Of a stretch of DNA of 64,000 nt, positions 34,861 through 45,586 are shown piece by piece. The translations under genes were made by a program, and so were the position numbers. The notes beneath the pieces were generated by a model, which did not search any database, had not been told where the DNA came from, and was given only the letters and a program-made list of their open reading frames with translations. The first letter of the stretch is position 1. Every line of letters begins with the position of its first letter. The DNA comes from Morella rubra (Eukaryota; Streptophyta; Magnoliopsida; Fagales; Myricaceae), in the NCBI GenBank assembly GCA_003952965.2, contig CM025851.1:10525334-10589333 (forward strand). Reading direction: 5' to 3'.

Positions 34861-35430
34861 ATACATGTATACACTCACAGGCAGAAAATGAACAGGAGGC
34901 CCTGTAATTCTTTTCCCCTTTTTTTTTTTTTCCAATAAAAAAGAAATAATTGCATTTTGGTCCCCATTTTTATTGTGGGCTGGCTAGCAAGTCAATTGCC
35001 ACCCAGCAACAGCAAGTTTAGGGACCATGTGAATTGGCTGAGCTGAAGTTGGACAAAATACCACTACCGCTATCATCATTATGATAACACGATACAGAGG
35101 ATGAGTCATGAAAGAGCTAGGCGACGGGGGGGCTACTGGTTGTGATGATTATGGAAGAGAAGAAGATGAAGCCAAAATTTGGGTTCATTTTCCAAATAAA
35201 TGAGCATGGCTCTGGGTACTCAATTACATGAAGAAAAGGGACAAAAAGAAGGACCTAACAGTATTGACTACTTCCTCTTTCCTTCCAATAGCCTACTCAT
35301 TCTCTCTTGGCTTCTTATATAGTGACCCACATTGAATGCCCACATGTGATTTGCACTCCAAGCTGATCCATATACCTTCTTTTGAAGTTGGACTTGGACA
35401 TGGAGTTATGGAGACGGCATGGTTTTAAAG

Positions 35431-35610
35431 TTTTCTTTTTTTTTCTTTTTCTTTTTTTAATGCGGAAATATTATGGATAGGATTTTAGGGGGCCAAAACC
35501 TGCATACGCCCGGGGATAGTTCACCAGACACTCATGAGATGAAAGATGAGGAAGCGGCCCAACGAGCCATATCGTGCGCAACAACATTGGTAGTTCTTCG
35601 TGACTTTAGA
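35431..35610 (-). mobile_element. 5'-truncated LINE end with RNase H remnant and poly-A tail
   Basis: On the minus strand the sequence encodes SRRTTNVVAHDMARWAA, which matches the end of the plant LINE RNase H domain, and then runs through stops to an A-rich tail (35431-35458 on the plus strand as T-rich sequence). GTTTTAAAG (35422-35430) and GTTTAAAAG (35611-35619) flank it as a likely 9-bp target duplication with one change. Only about 180 bp of the element is left. Confidence 0.7.
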
Positions 35611-36908
35611 GTTTAAAAGAACTAAAATGGTAAAAAAAAAAAACAATAGGTGCTAGAAATGTAAAAGTTAAACTATTACTCGATTGCAGAGAGAAAGTTT
35701 CAACCCAAAGTGGCTCCTCCATTTACTGGTTGGACTTTTTTTAACTGGTTACGTGTCTAACAAACTTGTATTGCCTTTTCACGGAAAACCCCCCCCCTAG
35801 GAAAATCTTTAGCTTGCTTATCTTTTCAAAAGAATACAAATGATTAAGCTAGCAAAAGGAGCAAACCTTTGGATCAAACACCGTTTGAACTTGGAGCATC
35901 TAGCACGTAAACTCGCGTAAAATCAAGAAGATTGTCAAATGGAAACGCTAGCTGTACGTGTCTGCTTTTCAAACACGACCTTTCTGATGACCAATGTTTT
36001 GCGAATTTAGTTCTCTCTTTCTGCAGTATAATAATGCAATAAACAACAGCCTTTTGACCTTATTCTATATTCATAATCTAGCGAATGACACGGCCTAGTT
36101 CTCATATTGTTGACGGAAATAACAGCGAACCGACAGAACCAGAACTGTTCACAGACCAAAGGTTTGGAATAAAAAGAGTTGAGTTAAAATGTGTTCATCA
36201 AGCTTGTAGGTTATTCTTGGTCGGCATGATTGGACAGTACCCTTGAATAAGTTTATCTCCCTAAACTCTTTTGTGTTGTCTTTTATACATGCAGGCATTA
36301 TATATTTAAAACCATAAGTACATGGTTTTCGGCAGATTATAATTTGTGCAGGATCATTCATATTTTGACCTCTAGAATTCTTTCTTGCCCCACTTTTATC
36401 ACGCAGTAGTACTTTGGTCCTCTGATCTCTGATAGCTAGAGACTCTAGTGAACCGGGAGTAAGGATATCATGGTCTTTTTTATTACCCCTCCCATATGAA
36501 CTCTCGAGTAAAAGCAGGTTGCCCAGTTTGAAGATTATATCAAACTTGATTTCCACAACAATGATGACAGACATTTGATTATTCCACATGACCATTTATT
36601 TCCCCATTTCGTGGTCTCTTACGTTACAGGAAGGACCCCGATGGTCTTGAAACTGAAGGGGAAAAGTTATAAAACTTAAAAAGTGACTCCCAACTTGGTA
36701 AAGGGCCAACTGGGTATAGTCCTATTCAGTGTACCCCAAACCCAATATCACCTAATTTACTCAAGAGTCTTCGACTCCCTGAGAAAGTAATCGAAAAGGC
36801 CAAAGAATGAAGGGAAGTCTTTTTCTTCATCTTATTCTTCTTCTGCATTCTTCACGCATTGCTGGCCTTAGTAATCATGAGTTCTTGAGCCATCATTGCT
36901 ATGAAAAG

Positions 36909-36940
<32 letters not shown>
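36909..36940. repeat. CT microsatellite in the ZPR promoter
   Basis: About 16 CT units, some 230 bp before the ZPR start. A second CT run lies inside the ZPR intron. Confidence 0.9.
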
Positions 36941-36944
<4 letters not shown>

Positions 36945-37167
36945 TGCAGATACAAACACGAGATCACAGCTATATGACTGTTACTCCCACGTCTTCTATT
37001 TAAAGTCCAAGAACCCATCCCTTACAGCCAACTTTTTTTCTCTTAGCTTTCATGTATATATCTCATTAGAAAGAACGCCATATCTCTTGCTAGCTCACTC
37101 TCGTACTCCTGTCGTTCGTACCCATCTTTTCTCAAATTAGGATACAAAACTTTTAGTAGGGAGCAAG

Positions 37168-37299
37168 ATGTGCATTAACTCTTCATCGATCCCACGTAGT
37201 CCCTTGCGTCCGAATTTTAGCCATCCGCAGCCTTCAAAGAGGCAGAACCTTCGAATCGGCTGCCTTAGCAGGTACTTTTCCTCCACAACGCAGAGCTCT

Positions 37300-37333
<34 letters not shown>

Positions 37334-37567
37334 ACAACGAACTGGTACGTGTAAAAAAACAGGAGAAGAAGACTATTGAAAGAAGCAAAAGAGAAAAGAA
37401 GGATGAGGATAGTGAAGACACAGATGGAAATCAAGAACTTGAAATTGTACATGAAGAACCGAAGCATCATAGAAGAGAATGAGATGCTGAGGCAAAAAGT
37501 TCTGCTGCTTCACGAAGAACACCAGACCCTGTTATTTCAGCTCCAAAAAAGGCTCTCTCAAGAGTAA
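37168..37567 (+). CDS. ZPR1: LITTLE ZIPPER protein, ZPR1-like
   Basis: Two exons, 37168-37271 and 37363-37567, give 102 residues. The unspliced plus frame opens on MCINSSSIPRSPLRPNF and would run into a CT-repeat product; splicing at AGCAG|GTACTT to AACAG|GAGAAG joins it in phase to the conserved part. That part reads EIKNLKLYMKNRSIIEENEM, LRQKVLLLHEEHQTLLFQLQ and KRLSQE, a leucine zipper very close to ZPR1. The MC-x-S start and basic middle (RRRLLKEAKEKRR) also fit ZPR1/ZPR2 rather than the shorter ZPR3/ZPR4. ZPR proteins lack a DNA-binding region and form inactive dimers with HD-ZIP III factors, setting leaf polarity and meristem activity; that role is inferred. The 91-bp intron is mostly a CT microsatellite. 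Confidence 0.87.
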
Positions 37568-38668
37568 CAGAAACAACAATTACTAATATGACTATGTACT
37601 CGCTATGAGCGCTGCCATGCTGAAACAAAAAACTTTAGGTAGGAGTAGGGTTCTTAGTTCTTCTGAATGACTGCTCTCTCCTTTTTGCTCCCGTTTGTTT
37701 GTACCTTTTCGGGTTTCTTTGGGTTTCTTAATTGAAATAATTAGGGTGGCGAATAATAAGAAAAAATGGCTTATTATTTGGATTGCTTTGTAATTTGCAG
37801 TATAATAGATCAACAGACTATGCAGATTTCAGTTTAGAATGCTACAAACCTACGACTATCTGCATGGGACGATTCCACAAATTCTTGTGTTATTAAGTCT
37901 TTAGAGATTTAAGATCACTTTTAGCTTGTAATTAGTGGTGTCGGCCAGTGAACCAGCGGTATGTAAGAATCCCTTCCTTGGCTCAACTGTCATCTAAAAT
38001 TTCTGCTTTCGAAAAGATCAAAGATCAAGAACAGTATCTCACAGCCCAAATGAAAAAACCCTTAACTAGGGAAGAAGAATTTGGAAGTGCAGTGACAAAT
38101 GGAAGATGACATTAATGGAACCTCAAAATATAATGGGAAGCACTTGAAGCAAAATATAACAGGGAAAGATGGATTTGCCTATCTGGAGAATGCGTCAAAG
38201 AAAACAACTTAAAAGGGCCATTAACCTTGAAAGGATAGCCAAACGTACAAACATGGACTCCTCTGTTTTTGCAGATGGAAATCAGTCTAAAGGTTGTGAA
38301 CCATTCACAGAAAACAATTGACATCCACCGGAAGTGAAAAACTCCACCACATGTTAAATTGGGCCAAAGTCCAAGGGTGAAGCCTCTGCACTCAGCAGCG
38401 ATACAATCAACAATCTGTACGTACGAAATATTCTGCCCCATAAAAAAACAGTTCTTTTTTTCTCCAAAGCAATTTTTTTCTTTTTAAAGCTTTCCGTAAT
38501 CCTTAAAAGAGAGACTAAATGCTACAAATCCCCTGCAATAGTAAGTTATACAGCTAAATGTATCAACGAATTTATTCGTGAATATATATAAAGGGTAAAA
38601 GATCCAAAAGACAAACTCAAACCAACACTTCAAAAATCAAGCCAAAGATCTAGAGCAAGGAAAACAGA
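37568..38668. other. Intergenic, tail-to-tail between ZPR and DHDPS
   Basis: The two genes converge, so this holds both 3' flanks. A minus-strand open frame at 38112-38441 shows no motif. No gene is supported. Confidence 0.6.
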
Positions 38669-41016
38669 CTAATACCGACCGACCAATATGAAATCATCAT
38701 CGTCAAGAACCCTAACATCTTTTTCTCCTACAAAATTCTCGCGCCCAATTTCCTTCACCAAATTGACAAATTCTACCCTCTTTGCCAGAGGAAGAGGTAC
38801 ATATGGAAGCCGAAAAACTGGCCTTATGACTCCAAGTTGAGCAAGAGCTGTGTTTAAGCCAATTGGATTTGGCTCATGAAAGAGCCACTCTATCAGAGGC
38901 ATGAGCTTCGCATGCAGAGAAGGGTTCTTTCCTCCGAACATGAGTTTCCGCATTAAGCCTGGAACCACGTTGCTAGTAACGGACATCACCCCAGTTGCCC
39001 CATGGCTCCATCTAGCATCATGGCATTCATCGTCGTTCCCACTCCACACCACTATGCCATTCTCTGTATAGTGTTTGACCCGATCATTTCCAACACATTC
39101 CTTAACACCAGCCAAGTTGGCACTCTGAGTTAAAGTGCGAATCGCACGTGGGGGAATATCTTGGCCAGTCCGTGAAGGCACATTGTATATAATGGTGGGC
39201 CCCATGGATAGAACACTTTCGAAGTGAGATACCATGCCCTCCAAGGAGGTTTTGCCATAGTAAGGATTAATGTGAAGGGCAGCGTGCATTCCAACAGCGA
39301 AACCCTGTTCAGTGGCATGAATTGCTTCCCTTGTGGAATTGCTTCCGGTGTTGCCAATTACCTTGACTGATCCGCCAAAATAGTTAACCGTATGGCCAAT
39401 AAGCATTATGTGTTCATCCCAGCTCATCAATTGGCCTTCACCAGTTGTGCCACCAACAATAACAGCTTCAGCACCATAGGCAATCTGCATGCTTACCAAG
39501 TCATCATATGCTTCTAGATCAAATCTACCATCTGGTAGGTACGGAGTTTTAATTGCTGTTATCAGTCTAAGAGACTTTATATCCTCTGTTGCTGTCCTGC
39601 ACTAAGAGCATAAATTTACAATCCGTGGTACCCATTCTCTCCAAAAGAGAAGTAGATATCTCAATATCAACAATAACAGTAACTATTTATATGACCTAAA
39701 AGTATTACATACTGTCCAGTATACGAAAACCATCAGCTAATATCATACTTTTTTGTCATTGAATTAATTAAATGATGCACACTCCTTGACAAATATGCTC
39801 CAAATTAGTGTTTGCAACACTCCGAGGTAAATTAACTATACAAGGTATTGGTTATTTGAACTTAGAATCTCTATCTGGACAATTCAGGGATAGACTAGAG
39901 TATGCATCTATTCAAGCTTTCACTTCAAAAAATAAGAAAAGAAGGAAAAAAAAAATCTTTGAAACACATCACCCATATGGTATTGATATGTTCTATGAGC
40001 CTTTCTCTGAGATCCTAATCAAAGCAGACCTGCTTTCCGCTAAACTACTGGAACAATATACATGCACACACCTGCACGTTTATAAATATTCTCTACTTAA
40101 GCACCTATGGATGGGCACAATCCATAATATGAAAATTCTTCAATAGCGGAAGCATGGTTTGATAACTTACTTGTTCTCGAACGAAGTCCGCATTGGAAGA
40201 TGGAAATTTGGTATTACAGCTGCTTGTGGAGGCCTCCACTTGGCATTCCTATCTCATTGCAACGGACAAAATATATTAGCAAACTAAACAAATCAGAGTT
40301 TGTGACAAGATGAATAGACATCTTTCTTCAGTTTCATGCCTCCCTTTGTCAGTATTAAGACTCCACCAAAACAGCAGTAACAAGTACAAAACATAAACAT
40401 CCGGCTAAAAAAAAAACAAGCAAAACGTAAGAAACAGATACATTAGTGGTAAAAATGAATTAAATGTACACGAGAAAACGCGGCAAAGGATAAATTGCAC
40501 TTCATTTGATTCTCAAATCTCAGAACTGAGGACTAATGCTAAACGCAGCAGCCATTCTAGCTTAAAGTAGGAATAAAAAAAAAATTGTCTATAGAGGTCA
40601 ATAAAAAAAAAATGTTCACACCTGGAGATGAAACCTTTAAGCACCTAAAGACTGTGTGGATCAAAAGAAAGCTAAATTACGCAAATCCCTGCTAATTACG
40701 AGCAAGATAAAAAAAAATTTGCACAAGATACAACATGAACATGGTGTTCAAATTTTATGCAGCATCATGGTAACTAACCACAAAAAAGAAGAAGATGAGG
40801 AAATCATAGAAAATCATCATTTAGTTTGGATTTACTAAGACCATAAATATACTATATGAATAAATATATTACAAGATGACAAACAGCTTATTAGTCAAAT
40901 AATAACTAACATTAAACTGACGAGATCAACCTCTTATGGTCATAGACGCAGTTGGTAGACAGGGAAGGGGGAGCAGAGCCCCTCAGACGCAAGCAATACG
41001 CCATCGAGATAGCCAT
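38669..41016 (-). CDS. DHDPS2: 4-hydroxy-tetrahydrodipicolinate synthase (DHDPS), chloroplast
   Basis: Three exons on the minus strand: 40931-41016, 40171-40248, 38669-39596; 363 residues. It condenses pyruvate with aspartate semialdehyde, the first step of lysine synthesis, in plastids. The protein has GGTTGEG (103-109), the catalytic Tyr192 ([10 protein letters not shown]), Arg197 and the Schiff-base Lys220 (AGVKECVGN). The [20 protein letters not shown] segment, where lysine-insensitive mutations of other plants fall, looks wild type. Exon 1 ([20 protein letters not shown]...YDHK) is transit-peptide-like; it was chosen because it gives the conserved KRRNAKW junction, though its donor (AG|GTTGAT) is weak. 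An alternative upstream exon is noted in the findings. It lies tail-to-tail with ZPR. Confidence 0.93.
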
Positions 41017-41899
41017 TTCTTTGCCTACAGCTAGCAAGAAAATCCGGATCCGCTAACAATGTCGACCCGACCCGATGATGTTTTGGAAAATATGCTGGGC
41101 AACGGGGCTTCGAGGACAAGTGGCTGGATTTAAACTTGAATAAATACGAGAAGCGAAGCTCTCACCGAATCGTGTTGGTAATAATGGTAGCGAAGATGTC
41201 GGTAATGAGGTTTGTGGCGAACAGGGTTTGGTTGAGGAAGTTGAGAAGCATGGCAGAGCTGCTGTTAGCTCGGTGGGCCATGTCGCCGGATTGCGGAGAG
41301 TGAGTGGTGGGTTTGGGTGGGGGTAATTGAGGCGGCTTGACGGGAAATTCCCCTTTTATGTTTAGGGTTTTGTTTCGTCTGGATAAAGGGAATCGGATAG
41401 CGGGTATTACCCGCCGCTACAGGGGTGGGCCGTTAGCCGACGACTCCGAGCCAATGTCGCCTTCGTTGATTGACTGCGTAAGAGTGAGCATAAAGACCAA
41501 AAAAAAAATCTACTGCATTACATCTGGTGGTGACGCGTGTTGCGTCCGTAGGATACGAACTGTATATCGCTACGTCGTTTTTCAAACTTAAAACTGCATG
41601 TCGTTTTCAAGCTAGTAGTTTATGCATTCGTCGTCCAACCTGTCTTTTTGGATTGAATTCGCTCTTGTTTTTTGTCGTAATATAATGTAATTGAGTGTGA
41701 ACCAATAAAGGCCCACTAGACATGGCCCACAACAGAGGCCCAATTGACACGGTTGTGGGCGGGAGTTGAAGGGAAAAAGTAAACGCAGAAAATCTGTGAA
41801 GTTGGGGATGATATGATGGGCTTCTCGAGTGAAACCCAACGTGAATGGCCATAGAAGACAATTTCGATTACTTGTGAAAACTTTCTAGACTATGTTAAT

Positions 41900-42320
41900 G
41901 GTCATCAGTAAGTTTTAGATTTGAGCTGAAATCCGGTCTACCGTTTATATTTCGGATATTTAAAGTGTTATTTGATCAAATGAGTTTGCTAAATAAATCT
42001 ATACTGGAAACTCAGGTTCTAACTAGTAGCAATGGGTTACGGAACGAATAAAATTAGATTTCAGTTCCGATACCTACCAAAATGAAAATTTTGGTTATAG
42101 AATTGGAGTTTGAAAATTTTGATTCTTATAAAAATAAACTTTCGTTCAAACTACACAACAAAATCTAAAATAAAATTATAACATTCTAAAATTTAGAGTA
42201 TTGAAAAAACAAATTTCTTTATTTATTTTAGTTCTAATTTTTCTTATAAAAAAAATTTGAAATGTTAGAATTGTAATTCCAAAAAAAAGGTTCGGATTTG
42301 ACCGGAATACCCACCCCTAC
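41900..42320. mobile_element. AT-rich element with hAT-like right end
   Basis: The right edge, on the minus strand, reads TAGGGGTGGGTATTCCGG, similar to ends of plant hAT-type MITEs. The interior is AT-rich and non-coding. I could not find a matching left end, so it may be truncated. Confidence 0.3.
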
Positions 42321-42814
42321 CAACGGATCCCTGTAGACTATTGGCCATCTTATGAAGTGAAAATGGTCCGAATCTTGAAATCATATGGCAACAACAATAC
42401 CCGACATTTGTACCTGAAGTTCTTACTGTGTTCTCGGAGCACCTCTTACACTCAACGACGAGAGAGTGCAGAACTTGGTCAAAGATTACATGAAAATATT
42501 TATAATTGCCTCTAGCTGGTCTCCCTCTTTCCTAACATCGGGGTTGTGGGTCACTTCGGCGCTTTTGGTCATGTGGGATGCCAGAGCCCATAGTAGTCTA
42601 GAGGGGACGGACGGGTATATAATAATCCGCGCAGAGGCTATTCTCGTAAAGTTCAGTTGTAATTTGAAAGCTCAATCCTTGTTTGGCGCCACTTGAGTAC
42701 TTGTAATTTTGCGGGAGTTGCTTGAACAGTTATCCGCTTTTTGCTTCTCCCCAAGCCAGCTTTTGGCTTTTGCATTCGAAGCCAAGGCGATTTTTGGTTG
42801 AATCAAAATCTTTT

Positions 42815-43380
42815 GGCCTTGTTTGGATTAGGTTTGAGATTGAGATTGAGAGAGATCACCTAAAATTTTGTACCTCGTTTATAATTTTTGGAATTTGGTG
42901 ATATAAGATCTTAATAATTTTTTTTTTTGTATCTGTAACATTTTGCGTAAATGCGTCAATTAGATAGTATAACCCATTTTATAAAAAGTAATTTTAGTTA
43001 GGCCCCATTTTAAGGTTCATGTTATAAAAAATAATTATAGGTAGACCCTATTCTAGAGTCTATGTAATAAAAAAATTTGTAGGTAAATCTCATTCTAAGG
43101 CCTATGCTATAAAAAGTAATTTTAATTGGACAACATTTAAAAGTGTAGAATCTCACATGTTGTGTTGAAGTGTAGTGTCAGTTCGAAAAACAATAAACAA
43201 GAATGTTTTTTGGTTTTTTAATTCGATATTTGACTTCAAGGTACGCAAATTGGAGGAGACGTTGACAGGCCTCTTATGTTTGTTGAAACCCACTTTCAAT
43301 CCTAACACATCAAAATGCGGAGACTTTAAAACAAGACTTAATTTTAAAGCCTGAGTTCAAACCTGATCCCAAACAAAGCC
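42815..43380. mobile_element. Tourist/Harbinger-like MITE of about 566 bp
   Basis: The left end GGCCTTGTTTGGATTAGGTT matches the reverse complement of the right end, GGCTTTGTTTGGGATCAGGT, with few changes. TTT lies on both sides and could be the 3-bp target duplication of the Harbinger group. Inside are about four imperfect tandem copies of a unit of roughly 60 bp containing TATAAAAAGTAATTTTA-like motifs. It is non-coding. Confidence 0.75.
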
Positions 43381-43662
43381 TTTAATTTGTAAATTTTTTT
43401 GAAAAGAAATTTTTTTTTTAAGAAAAACAACAAAACTTCAAAATTTTCAAACAAATTCTAATATATTTTCACGCTAATATTAATATTGTTTTATAAAAAA
43501 AATTATATCGAATTTTTTTCTTACTTACTTTTTAACAAATTATGTAACTTACATTAACATATTTCTTCTTAAATAAATGGATTTACTGAACTAATCAACA
43601 CACTATCTCTAAAAAGGCGTAGTTTTTAATTCACTCTAAGATCATCTTGCCCGACAAAGTGG

Positions 43663-43722
43663 AAGAGGGTGTGATCACTTTTTTTTTTTTTTTTTCCCGA
43701 ACAAAAGAGGGTGTGATCACTT
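43663..43722. repeat. 18-bp perfect direct repeat flanking a 24-bp oligo-T insertion
   Basis: AAGAGGGTGTGATCACTT occurs at 43663-43680 and 43705-43722. The 24 bp between are a T run followed by CCCGAACAA. This is a second example in the window of a target-site duplication around little more than a reverse-oriented poly-A tail. Confidence 0.75.
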
Positions 43723-43747
43723 TACTTTTGAAAATTCATGTCACTGG

Positions 43748-43928
43748 AGGGATGTTTGTTTCCCTAATATTTTGGGTATCAAAATTTCTAACAAAATAAA
43801 CATATTTTAAAATTTTTAACTTTTATACATACACACTTCATTTTTCACAAATTCTAATAAATTTAAATAAAATAAAAATTCTTAAAATTTCAAAAATATT
43901 CTTCAAAATTTTGACAAACAACAACCCT
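43748..43928. mobile_element. Small MITE, about 181 bp
   Basis: The left end AGGGATGTTTGTT pairs with the right end, whose reverse complement is AGGGTTGTTGTTTGT. The interior is AT-rich with repeated TTAAAATTT motifs. The ends suggest a hAT-like element, but the 8-bp flanks do not match. Confidence 0.55.
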
Positions 43929-44277
43929 GAATAGCGATTCGAGGTTTCTTGGGACATCTTCCACGTGAGCTTCAGCTGTTCTCGCATGAATTTACTCAAC
44001 AGCATAATGCATGATTGTTCGTAGACGCCTATCTCCTTCTTTCTTGCCCACGGGTCGGGAAGGTCACCTTTATACTTTTTATTTATGTGTCACTTCTCGT
44101 GACAGATCAACCACAAAGTTTTAGGTGTCAGGAGAAGTGGACTTATGTGAAGTGAGAAGTGGAAGCAAAGCAATAGCCCTCGCCACATCTTTGCTAATAA
44201 AGGTACAGCCAATTCAGCGTTTTAGCTTTATAGCGATCAAACCTTTTATAACAAGATTAATATATTTTTCCTCCACC

Positions 44278-44768
44278 GTATTGTAATACGTTATAATTTG
44301 AATTATTAATTTTATTATATTTTGTCATTTAATTATTAACATGATATTTGGGAACAAATTTTTAATAAAATTTTAAAGTAAAATTTTAAAATTTAGTAAA
44401 ACAGTGAAGAGAAAGAATGAAAAGGTTAGTGAAAAGTGAAAAAAGTGAGTGAAAAAGTGAAAAAAGTTTGTGAAAAAGTGAAGAGAGAAAAAATTGTAAT
44501 GATAAAATTTTAGGAGTTAAAATTTTTGTTTCACACTATGTAATTATGTATATTTTATACTCTAAAGGAATAATTTTGATAGAAATTAATATTTAAATCA
44601 ATAAAATTATGATCTTCTCCTAATATTTTTTTAACATTTTATTTGTAGGGATAAATAATATAATTTTATTTATCAAAAAATCAATTTCGGATAATATAAG
44701 ATATACATAATTAATAGTTGAATGATAAAATATAATGAAATTGATAATTAGAATTGCAATGCATTAAA
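44278..44768. mobile_element. MITE-like element with a second element nested inside
   Basis: Arms of about 60 bp are inverted copies: TTATTAATTTTATTATATTT at the left and, reversed, TTATCAATTTCATTATATTT at the right. Inside, 44350-44535 has its own ends (GAACAAATTTTTAA at the left, GAAACAAAAATTTTAA on the reverse of the right) and a run of GTGAAAAAGTGA-type repeats. This looks like one small element inserted in another. Confidence 0.55.
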
Positions 44769-45410
44769 ATCTCAATAGTTGATGAGCGTACAATATTTTT
44801 TTTCCTATAATAAAAATATATGGTTCATATATCCTAAACTATTAAAATGTTACAAATCTACACTATTACAAATTGGATCGAGAAGCCATTTACAAACATT
44901 TTAAAATCAAAATGGTATTGTTGTATTTAATAAGAGAATTTGTTGATAACTCCTACAAGAATAAAAATAAAGACAAAAACAAAAACAAAAAACGAATTTT
45001 GTTGTCCAGCCAACAACTATAAAATTGATGTCTTTACCTCAACAAAAGAAGATAGAAAACTATAATAAGATCCTCAGGTTATTACCCGTAAACTACGGCT
45101 TATCCAAATCCTTCCTCATAAGGGAGACAGAGAGAATACAATTAAAACCCCAAATAGAAAACAAAACAAAATCGGAGTGATCGCGCAATAAGTCCCCGAC
45201 CCACTAATGAAGGCGGTTCTCATCCACGATCAGATTAGTCCTAAGCATGAAACTGTAGCAGCCTTGTAGAGGCAGGCCGTAGGTACGAAGCACCAAGACA
45301 TTTTTGTAATTTCAGTCCACCGACCCCAGACTGTAAATCTAGTGGGACCCAGGTCACATAATTCCATCGACCCGTCTCTCTCTCCTCTGTCACTTCCACA
45401 CTTTCTTCTT

Positions 45411-45426
45411 CTCTCTCTCTCTCTCT
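45411..45426. repeat. CT microsatellite in the ARK2 promoter or leader
   Basis: A short CT run about 160 bp before the ARK2 start, within a pyrimidine-rich stretch. Confidence 0.8.
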
Positions 45427-45586
45427 TTTTGTTTGAAACTTACTGGTGCTACTCTTGAAACCACCGAAGCCCCCCATACCCGACACGGAGTTATACTCTC
45501 CCTCTCAGCCAGGTTTTGTTTGTTCGAATAGAAGAGAGACTGTTGAGCTTGGGAGGAGTAGATAGTGATTTCCTTTTTTCCTCGTG

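Larger units (their letters stand above)
31780..37167. other. 5.4-kb transposon-rich intergenic region between the FHA gene and ZPR
   Basis: After the FHA gene's 3' region (to about 32040) this stretch holds a retroposon with long direct repeats (32102-32825), a poly-T-headed remnant (32915-33070), a clear MITE (33475-33872), a possible SINE head (34740-34860), a truncated LINE end (35431-35610) and then the ZPR promoter with a CT microsatellite. Minus-strand open frames at 33900-34277 and 36149-36595 have no recognisable motif. No host gene is supported. Confidence 0.6.
41017..45586. other. 4.6-kb MITE-rich region between divergent DHDPS and ARK2
   Basis: DHDPS and ARK2 diverge. Bases 41017-41400 are the DHDPS leader and promoter, with a telo-box-like TTTAGGGTTTT at about 41360. 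Bases 41900-44800 are extremely AT-rich and contain at least four MITE-like elements, listed separately. Bases 45090-45586 are the ARK2 promoter and leader, with a CT repeat at 45411-45426. No other gene is supported. Confidence 0.6.

Noticed and set aside
36149..36595. 148-residue minus-strand open frame in the FHA-ZPR gap
   Set aside because: No recognisable domain, no splice or promoter context, and it lies in a transposon-rich gap. It looks like a chance open frame.
37168..37482. Unspliced 104-residue frame at ZPR (with Ser-Leu repeats)
   Set aside because: The Ser-Leu stretch comes from the CT microsatellite. Splicing it out restores a protein that matches ZPR1.
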